64,000 nt of DNA, taken from assembly GCA_002358575.1 (NCBI GenBank), contig DEPD01000148.1:21323-85322 (forward strand), in the 5' to 3' direction. The position numbers and the translations under genes were made by a program. Shown here one piece after another: positions 54,712 through 63,861 of the stretch (the first letter of the stretch is position 1; each line of letters begins with the position of its first letter). This DNA comes from Lachnospiraceae bacterium UBA3401. GTDB taxonomy: Bacteria > Bacillota > Clostridia > Lachnospirales > Lachnospiraceae. The notes beneath the pieces are model-generated. The model was given only the letters and a program-made list of their open reading frames with translations, was not told the DNA's origin and made no database searches.

Positions 54712-56211
54712 CTACTCAGATGTTCCCTGCGTTTCAGGTGTGACATCCAACTCGCCTGTACCTTCCTCGTACTCAACAGCAGGCAACAACTCCACCTGCG
54801 GATCCTCAATTGGTGTCTCTGTCACAGGCTCTCCTGCAAGTTGGGTTTTAATCTGCTCAGAAAGCTGTCGAAGCTGTGTGTTCGCATCCGCGCCGCCCCA
54901 GACTTTCGCAAAACAAATTTCTAACTCTACCCAGAAATTCGCTGTCTCTAACATTTTGGGAATTGGTACGGATTCCCGATAATTTTCCATAAATACGGCC
55001 TCGTTCGCATTCCCATAGCTGTCCCAATTCACCGACGAGAGTTTCCCTGTCATGCTGTACAAATCAGCGCTTGCATTATTAATCAAAAACTCCATCAGGC
55101 GTCCTGCGGATTCCTTATGCTCCGAATATCCATTGATGACCAGTGCATTTGTCACTGACATACCCCTAGTTGAAAGCTCCTGATTAATGTCAGGCAGCTT
55201 TGCAAGTCCATATTCATATCCAAATTCACCATTTTCGGTCGCTTCATCAAGCCGCCGAATACAGTCGCTTGTCGCAATAGTATAGATTGTCTTCCCATCC
55301 TGGAACTCCTGCATTATTGTATCATAATTTGTCTCCTTGGTATCAATGGAAAAAAACTGATTCATCTCCTGATACACTTTGAGGCTGGACACAGACTCCG
55401 TATTATAAATATCAATCAAAGATTTATCATCCCCTGCTGCACCGCCTACCGATATATAGTTTCCAATAAAAAAGTAGTTATAGAAAATGTCTGACACATC
55501 CCAGCGGAAGAAGTACTCCACATTCTCCGGCGTGGAATATTGGTCCGCAAAAGTCAAAATATCCACTATCGACGTCGGTATCAACTGTTCTGCAGTCACA
55601 GTCTGCGCCGCATTTGCATTTTCGTCCCCAACATTCTCCCCATCTTCTGTCTCGTCACTTCCCACACCGTTCGCTTCGTCCGCAATCTGCTGCAAATAAG
55701 TCTTGTTATAAAGCAGCGCACTTGTTTCGTAATACATTGGACATGCCACATACTTTCCATCATACAAAACCGCATTTCTCGCTGCCTCATGAAACAATTT
55801 ATCCTCATAAATTGGCGCACTGTCCGACAACTGCGTCGCAAGTCCTGCCAGATACGCTTTCTCAAGAGAATCATTGCTTAGTATATAAATGTCGGGGGTG
55901 TCCGCCTCCTCATTCAAGCTCGCCGCATTGACCGCTTCCAAATATTCAAGTCCTGACACCAACTTCACATCAACTCGAATATCTGTATTGTTATAAAATT
56001 CCAAAGCCTTACTGTTCAGATAATCCGTCAGTGCATCATCTGTGTACCACAGATGAATCGTCTCTTTTCGATTGACAAGCTCTGTCAGGGAACTGCTTGC
56101 TTCATTAGAGCTTATACAATACCAAAAAACAGCGAACAAAACAAGCACTGCTATAATCAATGCTGCCACTACGCCAAACATTCTTTTTTTTATTCTATCA
56201 TGCCTCATCAA
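54712..56211 (-). CDS. Membrane-anchored extracellular solute-binding protein (orphan)
   Basis: A 499-residue MalE-like protein. The N-terminus has an uncleaved-looking hydrophobic anchor (about residues 11-32) and no lipobox, followed by IHLWYTDDALTDYL and the two-lobe SBP_bac_1 fold. An acidic, proline-rich tail (about 455-499) and an inserted acidic loop near 190-205 (SDETEDGENVGDENAN) are unusual. No permease is nearby. It lies 13 bp after argD and may be read with the arginine operon, although its sequence points to sugar rather than amino acid binding. Confidence 0.7.
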   Translation of the reverse strand: MMRHDRIKKRMFGVVAALIIAVLVLFAVFWYCISSNEASSSLTELVNRKETIHLWYTDDALTDYLNSKALEFYNNTDIRVDVKLVSGLEYLEAVNAASLNEEADTPDIYILSNDSLEKAYLAGLATQLSDSAPIYEDKLFHEAARNAVLYDGKYVACPMYYETSALLYNKTYLQQIADEANGVGSDETEDGENVGDENANAAQTVTAEQLIPTSIVDILTFADQYSTPENVEYFFRWDVSDIFYNYFFIGNYISVGGAAGDDKSLIDIYNTESVSSLKVYQEMNQFFSIDTKETNYDTIMQEFQDGKTIYTIATSDCIRRLDEATENGEFGYEYGLAKLPDINQELSTRGMSVTNALVINGYSEHKESAGRLMEFLINNASADLYSMTGKLSSVNWDSYGNANEAVFMENYRESVPIPKMLETANFWVELEICFAKVWGGADANTQLRQLSEQIKTQLAGEPVTETPIEDPQVELLPAVEYEEGTGELDVTPETQGTSE

Positions 56212-56224
56212 AACTCCTCATAAA

Positions 56225-57430
56225 TTATTTCTCGCGCTGCTCGTCTGCAAAGCACGCGTCAACAATCTCCATCATACTGTCCACCTCTGCCTTCGACACA
56301 ATGAGCGGCGGAATAAATCGAATAATATTTGTTCCGGCATTGATTAGCAAAAGCCCTTTTTCAATCGCTCTGTTGATAATCCCATTTACTGGCATGTCGC
56401 ATTCCAACCCTTGCATTAGACCAGCACCTCTGTGCGCCTTGATACAATCGTACTTTGCCGTCAATTCATCTAATTTCTTATATAAATAAGTGCCTGTCTC
56501 ATTCACGTTTGTTAAAATCTGCTGCTCCTCAAACAAGTCAATCACCTTGGAAATTGCTGTGCAAGCAAGCGGATTTCCACCATAGGTCGTTCCATGATCA
56601 CCACTGGTGAGCGACTGCTGCGCCACTTTCTCTGACATCAAAAATGCACCGACTGGAACACCACAGCCAATCGCCTTAGCGCTGGTCATTATATCCGGTT
56701 TTACGTCGTACTTCTGCCACGCAAACATAGTGCCAGTGCGCCCCATACCACACTGAATTTCGTCCAGAATTAACAATATATCCCGCTCATCACAAAGCGC
56801 TCTCACCTGCTTCATAAACATCTCTGTCGCTGGATATATTCCCCCTTCGCCCTGTACAGTCTCAAAAATAATCGCGCATGTCTTGTCTGTCACTTGCGCC
56901 TGTACACTCTCAAAATCATTGAAATCAGCGAATTTTACATTGCCAATCAACGGCTCAAACGCCTCCCTGTAATGTGGATTTCCTGTCACAGAAAGCGCGC
57001 CCATTGTGCGCCCGTGAAAAGAATGGTTCATAGCAATCATCTCATGGTCCGTATGTCCCTCCCTCAAAAACGCATATTTCCGCGCCGCTTTCAGCGCGCC
57101 CTCGACCGCTTCTGCACCACTGTTTGTAAAAAATACTCTATCCATGCCGGAAATCCTTTTCAGTTTCTTTGCCGCCTCAATCGCAGGAATATTATAATAG
57201 TAATTTGAGGTGTGAATCACCTTGTCAATCTGTGCCTTCAACGCATCATTGTAGGCTTTGTTATTGTATCCGAGCGCAAACACTGCAATACCTGCCACAA
57301 AATCAAGATATTTTTTCCCCTCAATATCATATAAGTACATGCCGTCGCCCTTGTCCCAAACAATCTGATAGCGATTGTAGGTGTGGAGCAGTGCCGCCTC
57401 CGCCTCGTCAATATATTCCTTCATGTTCAT
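56225..57430 (-). CDS. argD: Acetylornithine aminotransferase
   Basis: 401 residues from the ATG at 57430 (GGAGG at 9-nt spacing); an open frame extending into argB is not translated. Class III PLP enzyme of arginine synthesis converting N-acetylglutamate semialdehyde to N-acetylornithine. Visible are TNSGAEAVEGALKAARK, NHSFHGRTMGAL, LDEIQCGMGRTG with the PLP-binding Asp, and TSAKAIGCGVPVGAF with the Schiff-base Lys near 247. It follows argB by 16 bp in the order argJ-argB-argD. Confidence 0.93.
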   Translation of the reverse strand: MNMKEYIDEAEAALLHTYNRYQIVWDKGDGMYLYDIEGKKYLDFVAGIAVFALGYNNKAYNDALKAQIDKVIHTSNYYYNIPAIEAAKKLKRISGMDRVFFTNSGAEAVEGALKAARKYAFLREGHTDHEMIAMNHSFHGRTMGALSVTGNPHYREAFEPLIGNVKFADFNDFESVQAQVTDKTCAIIFETVQGEGGIYPATEMFMKQVRALCDERDILLILDEIQCGMGRTGTMFAWQKYDVKPDIMTSAKAIGCGVPVGAFLMSEKVAQQSLTSGDHGTTYGGNPLACTAISKVIDLFEEQQILTNVNETGTYLYKKLDELTAKYDCIKAHRGAGLMQGLECDMPVNGIINRAIEKGLLLINAGTNIIRFIPPLIVSKAEVDSMMEIVDACFADEQREK

Positions 57431-57446
57431 TCCAATTGTCCTCCAT

Positions 57447-58349
57447 TTATTCCATATCCATACTTTCCAAATCCTCATCCTTGACAATCGCTGTGCCAAT
57501 ACCGTTTTTGGTGAAGATTTCCAACAAAAGACAATGTGGAATCCGCCCATCGAGAATATGCACGCGATTGACGCCGTTTTTGATTGCGCTGGTGCAGTTG
57601 CCAAGTTTTGGCAGCATACCGCCGCCGATAAAGCCGTCCTCTATTAGCTTTTCCGCTTGTGATGCTGAGATTCTTGAGATAAAGGAAGATTTATCATTAA
57701 TATCCTTATATAGACCCTCGATATCGGTCAAAAATGCAAGCTTTTCCGCACCAACCGCCTTCGCAATCGCACACGCCGCGTCGTCCGCATTGATATTGTA
57801 AGTCTGGAAGTTGTCGTCAAGACCAATTGGCGCCACAATCGGCAGAAAATCCTTCTCTATTAAGTCAAACAGCACCTTAGGATTCACTTCTCTAATATCG
57901 CCCACAAAGCCAATATTCTGTCCGTCTGCATATTTTTTATCCACTTTTAACAGACCGCCGTCCTTGCCGCTAACGCCGACCGCCTTCACACCCAGCTCCT
58001 GCACCATAGTCACAAGACTCTTGTTGACCTTGTTCAGCACCATCTCCGCAATTTCCATCGTGGCGTCATCTGTGACGCGAAGACCGTTCACAAACTGCGG
58101 CTCCATGCCGACCTTCTCCACCCAGCGGCTGATTTCCTTGCCTCCGCCATGCACAATAATTGGTTTAAATCCTACCAACTTTAAAAGCGTTACGTCTTTA
58201 ATGACATTTTTCTGCAGCTCTTTGTTGCTCATAGCACTCCCGCCGTATTTTACGACAATATATTTTCTGTTAAATTTCTGTATGTAAGGAAGTGCTTCTA
58301 TAAGCACTTCCGCCTTCGACAGAATTTTGTTCATATCTTGTTCTTTCAT
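57447..58349 (-). CDS. argB: Acetylglutamate kinase
   Basis: 300 residues from the ATG at 58349 (AGGAG 5-6 nt upstream); a longer frame to 58385 lacks a ribosome site. Amino acid kinase fold with VVKYGGSAM (near 33), [19 protein letters not shown], and [22 protein letters not shown] binds substrate. The enzyme phosphorylates N-acetylglutamate in arginine synthesis. The N-terminal helix before the core is of the kind that forms the arginine-sensitive hexamer in other species, so feedback inhibition is plausible. Confidence 0.95.
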   Translation of the reverse strand: MKEQDMNKILSKAEVLIEALPYIQKFNRKYIVVKYGGSAMSNKELQKNVIKDVTLLKLVGFKPIIVHGGGKEISRWVEKVGMEPQFVNGLRVTDDATMEIAEMVLNKVNKSLVTMVQELGVKAVGVSGKDGGLLKVDKKYADGQNIGFVGDIREVNPKVLFDLIEKDFLPIVAPIGLDDNFQTYNINADDAACAIAKAVGAEKLAFLTDIEGLYKDINDKSSFISRISASQAEKLIEDGFIGGGMLPKLGNCTSAIKNGVNRVHILDGRIPHCLLLEIFTKNGIGTAIVKDEDLESMDME

Positions 58350-58405
58350 TGAATCTCCTTGCTCCTTATATGGCTTTCTTGTCACACGTTATTTCTGAAC
58401 AATTC

Positions 58406-59629
58406 CTAACTTCTATAATCCGCATTAATTTTCACGTAGTCATACGTCAAATCACACCCCCACGCCGTCGCTGTCGCCGTACCCATCTTCATGTCGACAA
58501 GCACCGTCACCTCTGGCTCTGACAATATTTTCGTGGCTTCCTCCTCGCTGTAATCCGTCGCTGCGCCATCCTTGTAAATCAGAATTTTTCCTGTCTTACT
58601 TTCAAAATATAGCTCTACCTTCTCTGGATCAAACGTTACGCCGGAATAACCAAGCGCACACAGAAATCTGCCAAAATTTGCGTCATGCCCATAGAGCGCC
58701 GTCTTGCATAGGCTTGAGCAAATTACTGATTTTGCCAAAATGCGCGCATCCTGTTTCGTCGCAGCGTTGATAACTGTTGTCTCAAACAGTGCTGTCGCAC
58801 CCTCACCGTCTCCTGCCATCTTCCTTGCTAGATACATGTTGACAAAATTGAGCGCCCCACAAAACATTTCATAATCCGCGTCTTTTTCTGTAATTTCTGC
58901 ATTTTCCGCCAAACCATTCGCAAGGAGGAGGCAAGTGTCGTTTGTTGAAGTATCACCATCGACTGATATCATATTGTAGGAATCAATAATACTGTTGCTC
59001 AGCGCCTCCTGCAAAAGTGTCTTGCTGATTGCCGCATCAGTTGTAATGTAAGCAAGCATCGTACACATATTTGGGTGAATCATGCCAGACCCCTTGCTCA
59101 TACCGCCAATTGTCACAGTCTTGCCGTCAAGGGTAATTGTCACTGCAATTTCCTTATTGACCGTATCAGTCGTCATAATTGCCTTGGAAGCCGTCGTTCC
59201 CGCTTCAAGTGAGCCGTCCCGCGCCGACACAAGTTTTCTGATGCCCTCGTTAATACGCTCCATAGGAAGCTGCATTCCAATCACACCTGTAGAGCCGACC
59301 AGCACAGAATTTTCAGGAATCTGCAAAAGCTCAGACACCGTTTGCGCCTCCTCACGACAATACTCCATGCCCTGTTTTCCCGTACATGCATTCGCAATCC
59401 CGGCATTCACGACAACCGCCTGCGCAAAAGGGCTGTTCTCCACAACCTCCTTGTCCCACAAAACCGGCGCCGCTTTCACCACATTTGTCGTAAAGGTTCC
59501 TGCTACTCTGCATGGCACAGTACTGTAAATCAATGCCATGTCCATCCTATCTTTATACTTAATATTTGCCGCAGCACCCGCTGCCTCAAAGCCCTTTGCT
59601 GCGGTCACACCACCTTGTATCTGTTCCAT
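58406..59629 (-). CDS. argJ: Bifunctional glutamate N-acetyltransferase/ornithine acetyltransferase
   Basis: A 407-residue ArgJ. The self-cleavage segment is GMIHPNMCTMLAYITTD, where the Thr of CTML becomes the catalytic N-terminal residue; most relatives have Ala before this Thr, here it is Cys. Other signatures are GGVTAAKGF at the N-terminus, VVNAGIANACTG, NSIIDSYNMISVDGDTSTND (quoted in part: MISVDGDTSTND) and the closing DYVKINADYRS. The enzyme recycles the acetyl group from N-acetylornithine to glutamate. It lies between a GNAT gene and argB; no argC is in the window. Confidence 0.95.
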   Translation of the reverse strand: MEQIQGGVTAAKGFEAAGAAANIKYKDRMDMALIYSTVPCRVAGTFTTNVVKAAPVLWDKEVVENSPFAQAVVVNAGIANACTGKQGMEYCREEAQTVSELLQIPENSVLVGSTGVIGMQLPMERINEGIRKLVSARDGSLEAGTTASKAIMTTDTVNKEIAVTITLDGKTVTIGGMSKGSGMIHPNMCTMLAYITTDAAISKTLLQEALSNSIIDSYNMISVDGDTSTNDTCLLLANGLAENAEITEKDADYEMFCGALNFVNMYLARKMAGDGEGATALFETTVINAATKQDARILAKSVICSSLCKTALYGHDANFGRFLCALGYSGVTFDPEKVELYFESKTGKILIYKDGAATDYSEEEATKILSEPEVTVLVDMKMGTATATAWGCDLTYDYVKINADYRS

Positions 59630-59660
59630 ATTGTATTCCTTCTTTCCTCATATAGTTATG

Positions 59661-60104
59661 TTATTTGTTAAATGCCTCAATATTTTCACTGTTAAGCACA
59701 AAATCATAATAGTTCAAATCCTCGCGCTGTTTCCAGCCAACACTATGCCAGAACGCGTTCCCAATATCATTTTTGGTAAATGCAATCAGACTCACTTTAT
59801 TAATCTGCTCCTGCCGCAACGCATCCATGCAAAACACTACCATGTTCTTTCCAATGCCGCGCCTGCGATACGCCGGATTCACACACACATGATACAGACA
59901 GCCGCGCCTGCCATCGTGCCCGCAAAGTATAGCTCCCACTATAATTCCATCCTCCACCGCCACGACACTTGTCGTTGGATTTCTCCGTAGAAAACGCTCT
60001 ACACCCACACGCGAATCGTCAATACTTCTGATGGCAAATCCCTTAATTGTCATCCATAGCGCCCGAATCTGGTCGTAATCCTCAATTGTCATCAATCTTA
60101 CCAT
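59661..60104 (-). CDS. GNAT-family N-acetyltransferase
   Basis: A 147-residue GNAT protein. The acetyl-CoA binding loop is YRRRGIGKNMV near residue 74, preceded by CLYHVCVNPA and followed by NDIGNAFWHSVGW. It lies 31 bp before argJ and is probably the first gene of that operon. With argJ present, it may be an additional acetylglutamate synthase-like or an unrelated acetyltransferase; the sequence does not decide. Confidence 0.85.
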   Translation of the reverse strand: MVRLMTIEDYDQIRALWMTIKGFAIRSIDDSRVGVERFLRRNPTTSVVAVEDGIIVGAILCGHDGRRGCLYHVCVNPAYRRRGIGKNMVVFCMDALRQEQINKVSLIAFTKNDIGNAFWHSVGWKQREDLNYYDFVLNSENIEAFNK

Positions 60105-60204
60105 ATTGAAATGCCATCCTCTCTATTTCCAATTTTCTATACCAATCATTCTACTTATATTTTAACAGGTTTTTCTAAATGTCTTTCTTGCAATCAATGT
60201 ACTT

Positions 60205-60218
60205 TTAGTGTCCACTAA
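60205..60218. promoter_or_regulatory. Perfect 14-bp palindrome upstream of the GNAT-arg operon
   Basis: TTAGTGTCCACTAA is fully self-complementary. It lies about 100 bp upstream of the GNAT start, in the 177-bp gap that should carry the operon promoter. It does not match the usual AT-rich ARG box, so the regulator is unknown. Confidence 0.35.
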
Positions 60219-60281
60219 CATGACCACTTTACCATAATAATTTATTATAGGAAGAAATACAACCATTTTCCCCAAAATAAT

Positions 60282-60780
60282 CTAATTTCTATAAGAGAGT
60301 TGGAACCCCTTCATAATGCAATTTCGGTAATTCATCCGTCTTGGCAAAATAAAAATCAACCTGTTGATGATTTCCCGAATCCCCAATTCTGGAAACCAGC
60401 TACAAACAACTACTTCATAATTTCCGTCATCCATGTCCACTCTGATCTCCGTTTCATCCTCCGTTTCCCACCTTAACAATACATATAAATCTCTGAAATA
60501 CACTGTATGTCCTGTGACCTTCAAACCAAGTTTCAACGCATAATCCGGCTGTATCGCATCCAAGCCTGGTCGTATATTCTGATAAATATTTAGATGAAAG
60601 ATGCCTGGTGTCCCAGTGGCTGCTCCGACGATTGAGCCTTCATAAATATGCTTTAAAACGTCTTCGGCATCCAATAATGTTCTCCCAGATAATCTTCTCC
60701 CTCCTCAATATGCTTTACAGCATTGGCGAATAAAAAATAATCCCAAAACCTTCTATATCGAGTTGAAATTGTTTTTTCAT
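60282..60780 (-). pseudogene. Frameshifted small unknown gene
   Basis: Three consecutive frames join into one protein-like sequence: MKKQFQLDIEGFGIIFYSP from the ATG at 60780 (GGAG upstream), then AVKHIEEGEDYLGEHYW in a second frame, then DAEDVLKHIYEGSIVGAATG onward in a third, which stays open for 130 codons to 60282. The rest includes FRDLYVLLRWE and GNYEVVVCSW. The combined product of about 165 residues resembles small beta-rich proteins of the immunity-protein type, but I cannot name the family. Two shifts in the first 110 bp make it inactive unless the last 130 residues are expressed from the TTG at 60674. Confidence 0.55.
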
Positions 60781-60861
60781 TACATCTCCTCTTTGTATAT
60801 CGTGCCCTTACACGTTCTATCTCCATACATTTCTATCTCTTTTGAAATATTGTCCTGCAAT

Positions 60862-61608
60862 CTACTCCAAACATTCATTCTGCTCATATTCAAATTCCCG
60901 CAGAAGCTTCTCAATAAGCACACACATTATTAGAAAACTATCATAAGAAATTTTTATTTCTGGAAATCGTGGATTTATTTTTACTGCTCCATACACTTTA
61001 GGCTGTGCATATTTTTGTATAATATCACTCAGCAAAACACCATTTTCCATCAATCGGAGTCCCCATCTGCCATCCTTGGTGCTATAACTGTAGCACATAT
61101 CTCCGATGGCTTTTATATTTTCATCCGTTTGCGCTGTTTGCTGGAAAAAGCGGTCGGAAAACACTTTTCTATTATATTTTTCCTCGCCTAATTGTATTTT
61201 CTTTCCCAGCCAACGCAGATAGTGATTAAAATTCCTCCATAAATGACATGAAGCTCCTACATCATAATCAAGCCCTGCGAGAATCCCAGTTATCACGCGG
61301 TTGGCGGACTCTATCTTTTCTCTTTGAACCCCGAACTGCCTAGCTATCATTTCCTCAATTTCTTCGTTATATTCTATGTATTCAAAAAAATATTCACTGA
61401 CGGTAATCGGACATTCTTTAAAATAAAACCCATACCAAGTATTTTCCACATAACCATAATTGTGCACTCTTCCAAAGCTGAACTTTTCAAAGATTGATTT
61501 ATACGCCTCTTTATTTAATTCCACCCAGCACGCCTTGGCGTATTTTTTCTCTTTCCCAGAAATGACACGATTTAACAGAATATCAATACAGTCAAATAAA
61601 TCTTTCAT
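60862..61608 (-). CDS. Protein of unknown function
   Basis: A 248-residue, mostly helical, soluble protein with no signal peptide. Notable segments are YFFEYIEYNEEIEEMIARQF, GASCHLWRNFNHYL and YSYSTKDGRWGLRLMENG. GAGGAG precedes the ATG. I do not recognise a domain. It lies between a decayed small gene and a membrane-anchored small protein; a toxin-immunity or contact-system relation is conceivable from the setting but nothing shows it. Confidence 0.55.
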   Translation of the reverse strand: MKDLFDCIDILLNRVISGKEKKYAKACWVELNKEAYKSIFEKFSFGRVHNYGYVENTWYGFYFKECPITVSEYFFEYIEYNEEIEEMIARQFGVQREKIESANRVITGILAGLDYDVGASCHLWRNFNHYLRWLGKKIQLGEEKYNRKVFSDRFFQQTAQTDENIKAIGDMCYSYSTKDGRWGLRLMENGVLLSDIIQKYAQPKVYGAVKINPRFPEIKISYDSFLIMCVLIEKLLREFEYEQNECLE

Positions 61609-61724
61609 AATCCATGACTCCTCTCAAGCACATACTAATCCCCCATCGCCTTGACATACAGAATTGTGCCTACCTCATTGAGATAAACATCTGTGCACAT
61701 CTTTTTAGTATCTTTAATCCCTGT

Positions 61725-62096
61725 CTAAAAAGCAAAGGATGCATTCTCAACAGGTCTCCATTTTTGTCCTTTCACCTCTTCTGGCACATAATACAGCTCA
61801 ATTTCCGCAGTTTCGTCATCAATTGTCATCCCCTGTAAAGCATTACTGATATCCTCATCATAAAATGCAAAAATATAAATTGTTGTTGTCACCAAGCCAA
61901 TTCCTCCCGACGATTTACTGCACCACTTTATCTCTGATGTCTTTGGCAAATCTGGAAAATGATTATAAATCGGTCCCGTTTCTGTACTTGTCATGACAGA
62001 ATCTTTGCCTTTTGCTCCCAGCGCTAAAAGAACTAACAACCCAAAACACACCACTCCAGTTATCAACACTAACAATATAATATAAATTCTTTTCAT
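61725..62096 (-). CDS. Small membrane-anchored protein of unknown function
   Basis: A 123-residue protein with an N-terminal membrane anchor (about 4-28) and an outside domain of strands and short helices (FPDLPKTSEIKWCSKSSGG, ATIYIF-like TTIYIFAFYDE, ELYYVPEEVKG). GGAGG precedes the ATG. The family is not recognised. It is transcribed away from argG. Confidence 0.55.
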   Translation of the reverse strand: MKRIYIILLVLITGVVCFGLLVLLALGAKGKDSVMTSTETGPIYNHFPDLPKTSEIKWCSKSSGGIGLVTTTIYIFAFYDEDISNALQGMTIDDETAEIELYYVPEEVKGQKWRPVENASFAF

Positions 62097-62214
62097 TCTA
62101 TTCCTCCAATAAAACAGGCTGACAAAGCATTTGAATTTTTATTCATATATTCTGTATATTATTCATTTATTTCTCTATATTTTACACTTTTATTCATTTT
62201 TGTCAACTAAAAAC

Positions 62215-62241
62215 TGTATAAATTGACTCTTGATTTATACA
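62215..62241. promoter_or_regulatory. Operator-like inverted repeat overlapping the argG promoter
   Basis: Perfect 9-bp arms TGTATAAAT and ATTTATACA separated by 9 bp. The right arm overlaps the -35 box of argG, so a bound regulator would block the promoter. The AT-rich arms are reminiscent of ArgR/AhrC sites, but the spacing is not the standard one. Confidence 0.5.
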
Positions 62242-62258
62242 ATGCAATGATGTATAGT
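62230..62258 (+). promoter_or_regulatory. Promoter of argG
   Basis: TTGATT (62230-62235) and TATAGT (62253-62258) are 17 bp apart, about 80 bp before the start codon. Confidence 0.55.
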
Positions 62259-62337
62259 AGCAATAGAGCGTTTGAAGCCATTTGCGTACTCAAAAATATC
62301 TTAAAAACAAAAATCTAGGAAAGGAAACAAAATTGCA

Positions 62338-63552
62338 ATGAAAGAAAAAGTAGTACTAGCGTACTCTGGTGGACTCGATACCACCGCAATTATACCTTGG
62401 CTTAAGGAGAACTTCGACTATGAAGTCATCTGCGTCTGTGTTGACTGTGGCCAGGAGGAGGAACTTGACGGTCTTGAGGAGCGTGCGAAATCCTGCGGTG
62501 CCGAGAAACTATATATTGAAAATGTAATTGACGAATTTTGCGACGAGTATATCGTTCCATGTGTGCAGGCAAATGCCATCTATGAAAATAAATATCTTCT
62601 GGGAACTTCTATGGCAAGACCCCTCATCGCAAAGAAGCTTGTAGAAATCGCAAGAAAAGAAGGTGCCACAGCCATTTGCCACGGCGCTACCGGCAAGGGA
62701 AACGATCAGATTCGCTTTGAGCTTGGTATTAAAGCGCTGGCGCCCGATATTAAGATTATCGCTGCGTGGAGAAATGACAAGTGGACGATGGATTCCCGCG
62801 AGTCTGAAATTGAATATTGCAAGGCACATGGTATCCACCTTCCATTTTCTGCGGACAGCTCCTACAGCCGCGACAGAAATATCTGGCACATTAGCCATGA
62901 AGGACTTGAGCTAGAAAATCCCGCCAATGAACCAAACTACGACCATTTACTTGTACTTGGCACCACTCCTGAAAAGGCTCCCGAGGAAGGCGAATATATT
63001 ACTATAACCTTTGAGAAGGGAGTTCCAAAATCTGTAAATGGAAAAGAAATGAAAGTTTCTGAAATTATTAAAGAACTGAACAGACTTGGCGGAAAGCATG
63101 GGATTGGCATTGTTGACATCGTGGAAAACCGTGTTGTAGGCATGAAGTCCCGTGGCGTTTACGAGACACCAGGCGGAACCATCCTTATGGAAGCACATCA
63201 ACAGCTTGAAGAATTAATTCTTGACCGTGACACCTACACCCTGAAAAAAGAGATGGGAAATAAACTTGCTGATACAGTTTATGAAGGAAAATGGTTCACA
63301 CCAAAGCGCGAGGCAATTCAAGCATTTATTGAGAAAACACAAGAGTATGTAACTGGCGAAGTAAAGTTCAAACTCTACAAAGGTAATATTATCAAAGCTG
63401 GTGAGACAAGTCCTTACTCTTTATATAATGAAAGCATAGCCTCTTTCACAACAGGCGATTTGTATGACCATCATGATGCGGAGGGATTTATCAATCTCTT
63501 TGGTCTGTCCTGCAAAGTACGCGCAATGAAGATGCAAGAAAACGAGAAATAA
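62338..63552 (+). CDS. argG: Argininosuccinate synthase
   Basis: A 404-residue ATP-dependent ligase joining citrulline and aspartate. The P-loop is [12 protein letters not shown] (8-19), and [16 protein letters not shown] near 113 binds citrulline and aspartate; [13 protein letters not shown] and YETPGGTIL are further family signatures. Full length. GGAAAGGA lies 12 nt before the ATG. No argH follows; the next gene is a small membrane protein. Confidence 0.97.
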   Translation: MKEKVVLAYSGGLDTTAIIPWLKENFDYEVICVCVDCGQEEELDGLEERAKSCGAEKLYIENVIDEFCDEYIVPCVQANAIYENKYLLGTSMARPLIAKKLVEIARKEGATAICHGATGKGNDQIRFELGIKALAPDIKIIAAWRNDKWTMDSRESEIEYCKAHGIHLPFSADSSYSRDRNIWHISHEGLELENPANEPNYDHLLVLGTTPEKAPEEGEYITITFEKGVPKSVNGKEMKVSEIIKELNRLGGKHGIGIVDIVENRVVGMKSRGVYETPGGTILMEAHQQLEELILDRDTYTLKKEMGNKLADTVYEGKWFTPKREAIQAFIEKTQEYVTGEVKFKLYKGNIIKAGETSPYSLYNESIASFTTGDLYDHHDAEGFINLFGLSCKVRAMKMQENEK

Positions 63553-63573
63553 ACTATTTAGAAAAATATTATT

Positions 63574-63852
63574 ATGACTCTATATTACATCGCTATAGTA
63601 TATTTACTTATTGTCAATATACTCGGATTTACTATGATGGGTATCGACAAACAAAAAGCCATCAAAAAACGCTGGCGCATTCGGGAATCCACTCTTTTTC
63701 TTATCGCACTCGTTGGCGGAAGTTTTGGTTCTATCCTTGGTATGCGTGTATTTCATCATAAAACCAAGCATTGGTATTTTGTGTGTGGTATGCCATTGAT
63801 ATTAATTCTTCAAATTGCGATTGCAGTGTTTATAATAACAACTTGGAGGTAA
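63574..63852 (+). CDS. DUF1294 small membrane protein
   Basis: A 92-residue protein with three hydrophobic helices. FTMMGIDKQKAIKKRWRIRE and LVGGSFGSILGMRVFHHKTKH (quoted in part: GGSFGSILGMRVFHHKT) are diagnostic of DUF1294. Function is unknown. It begins 21 bp after argG; the ribosome site is weak. Confidence 0.9.
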   Translation: MTLYYIAIVYLLIVNILGFTMMGIDKQKAIKKRWRIRESTLFLIALVGGSFGSILGMRVFHHKTKHWYFVCGMPLILILQIAIAVFIITTWR

Positions 63853-63861
63853 GGAACTGTA

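Noticed and set aside
57431..57604. Longer N-terminus for argD
   Set aside because: The extension overlaps argB in another frame, while an ATG at 57430 has an ideal ribosome site.
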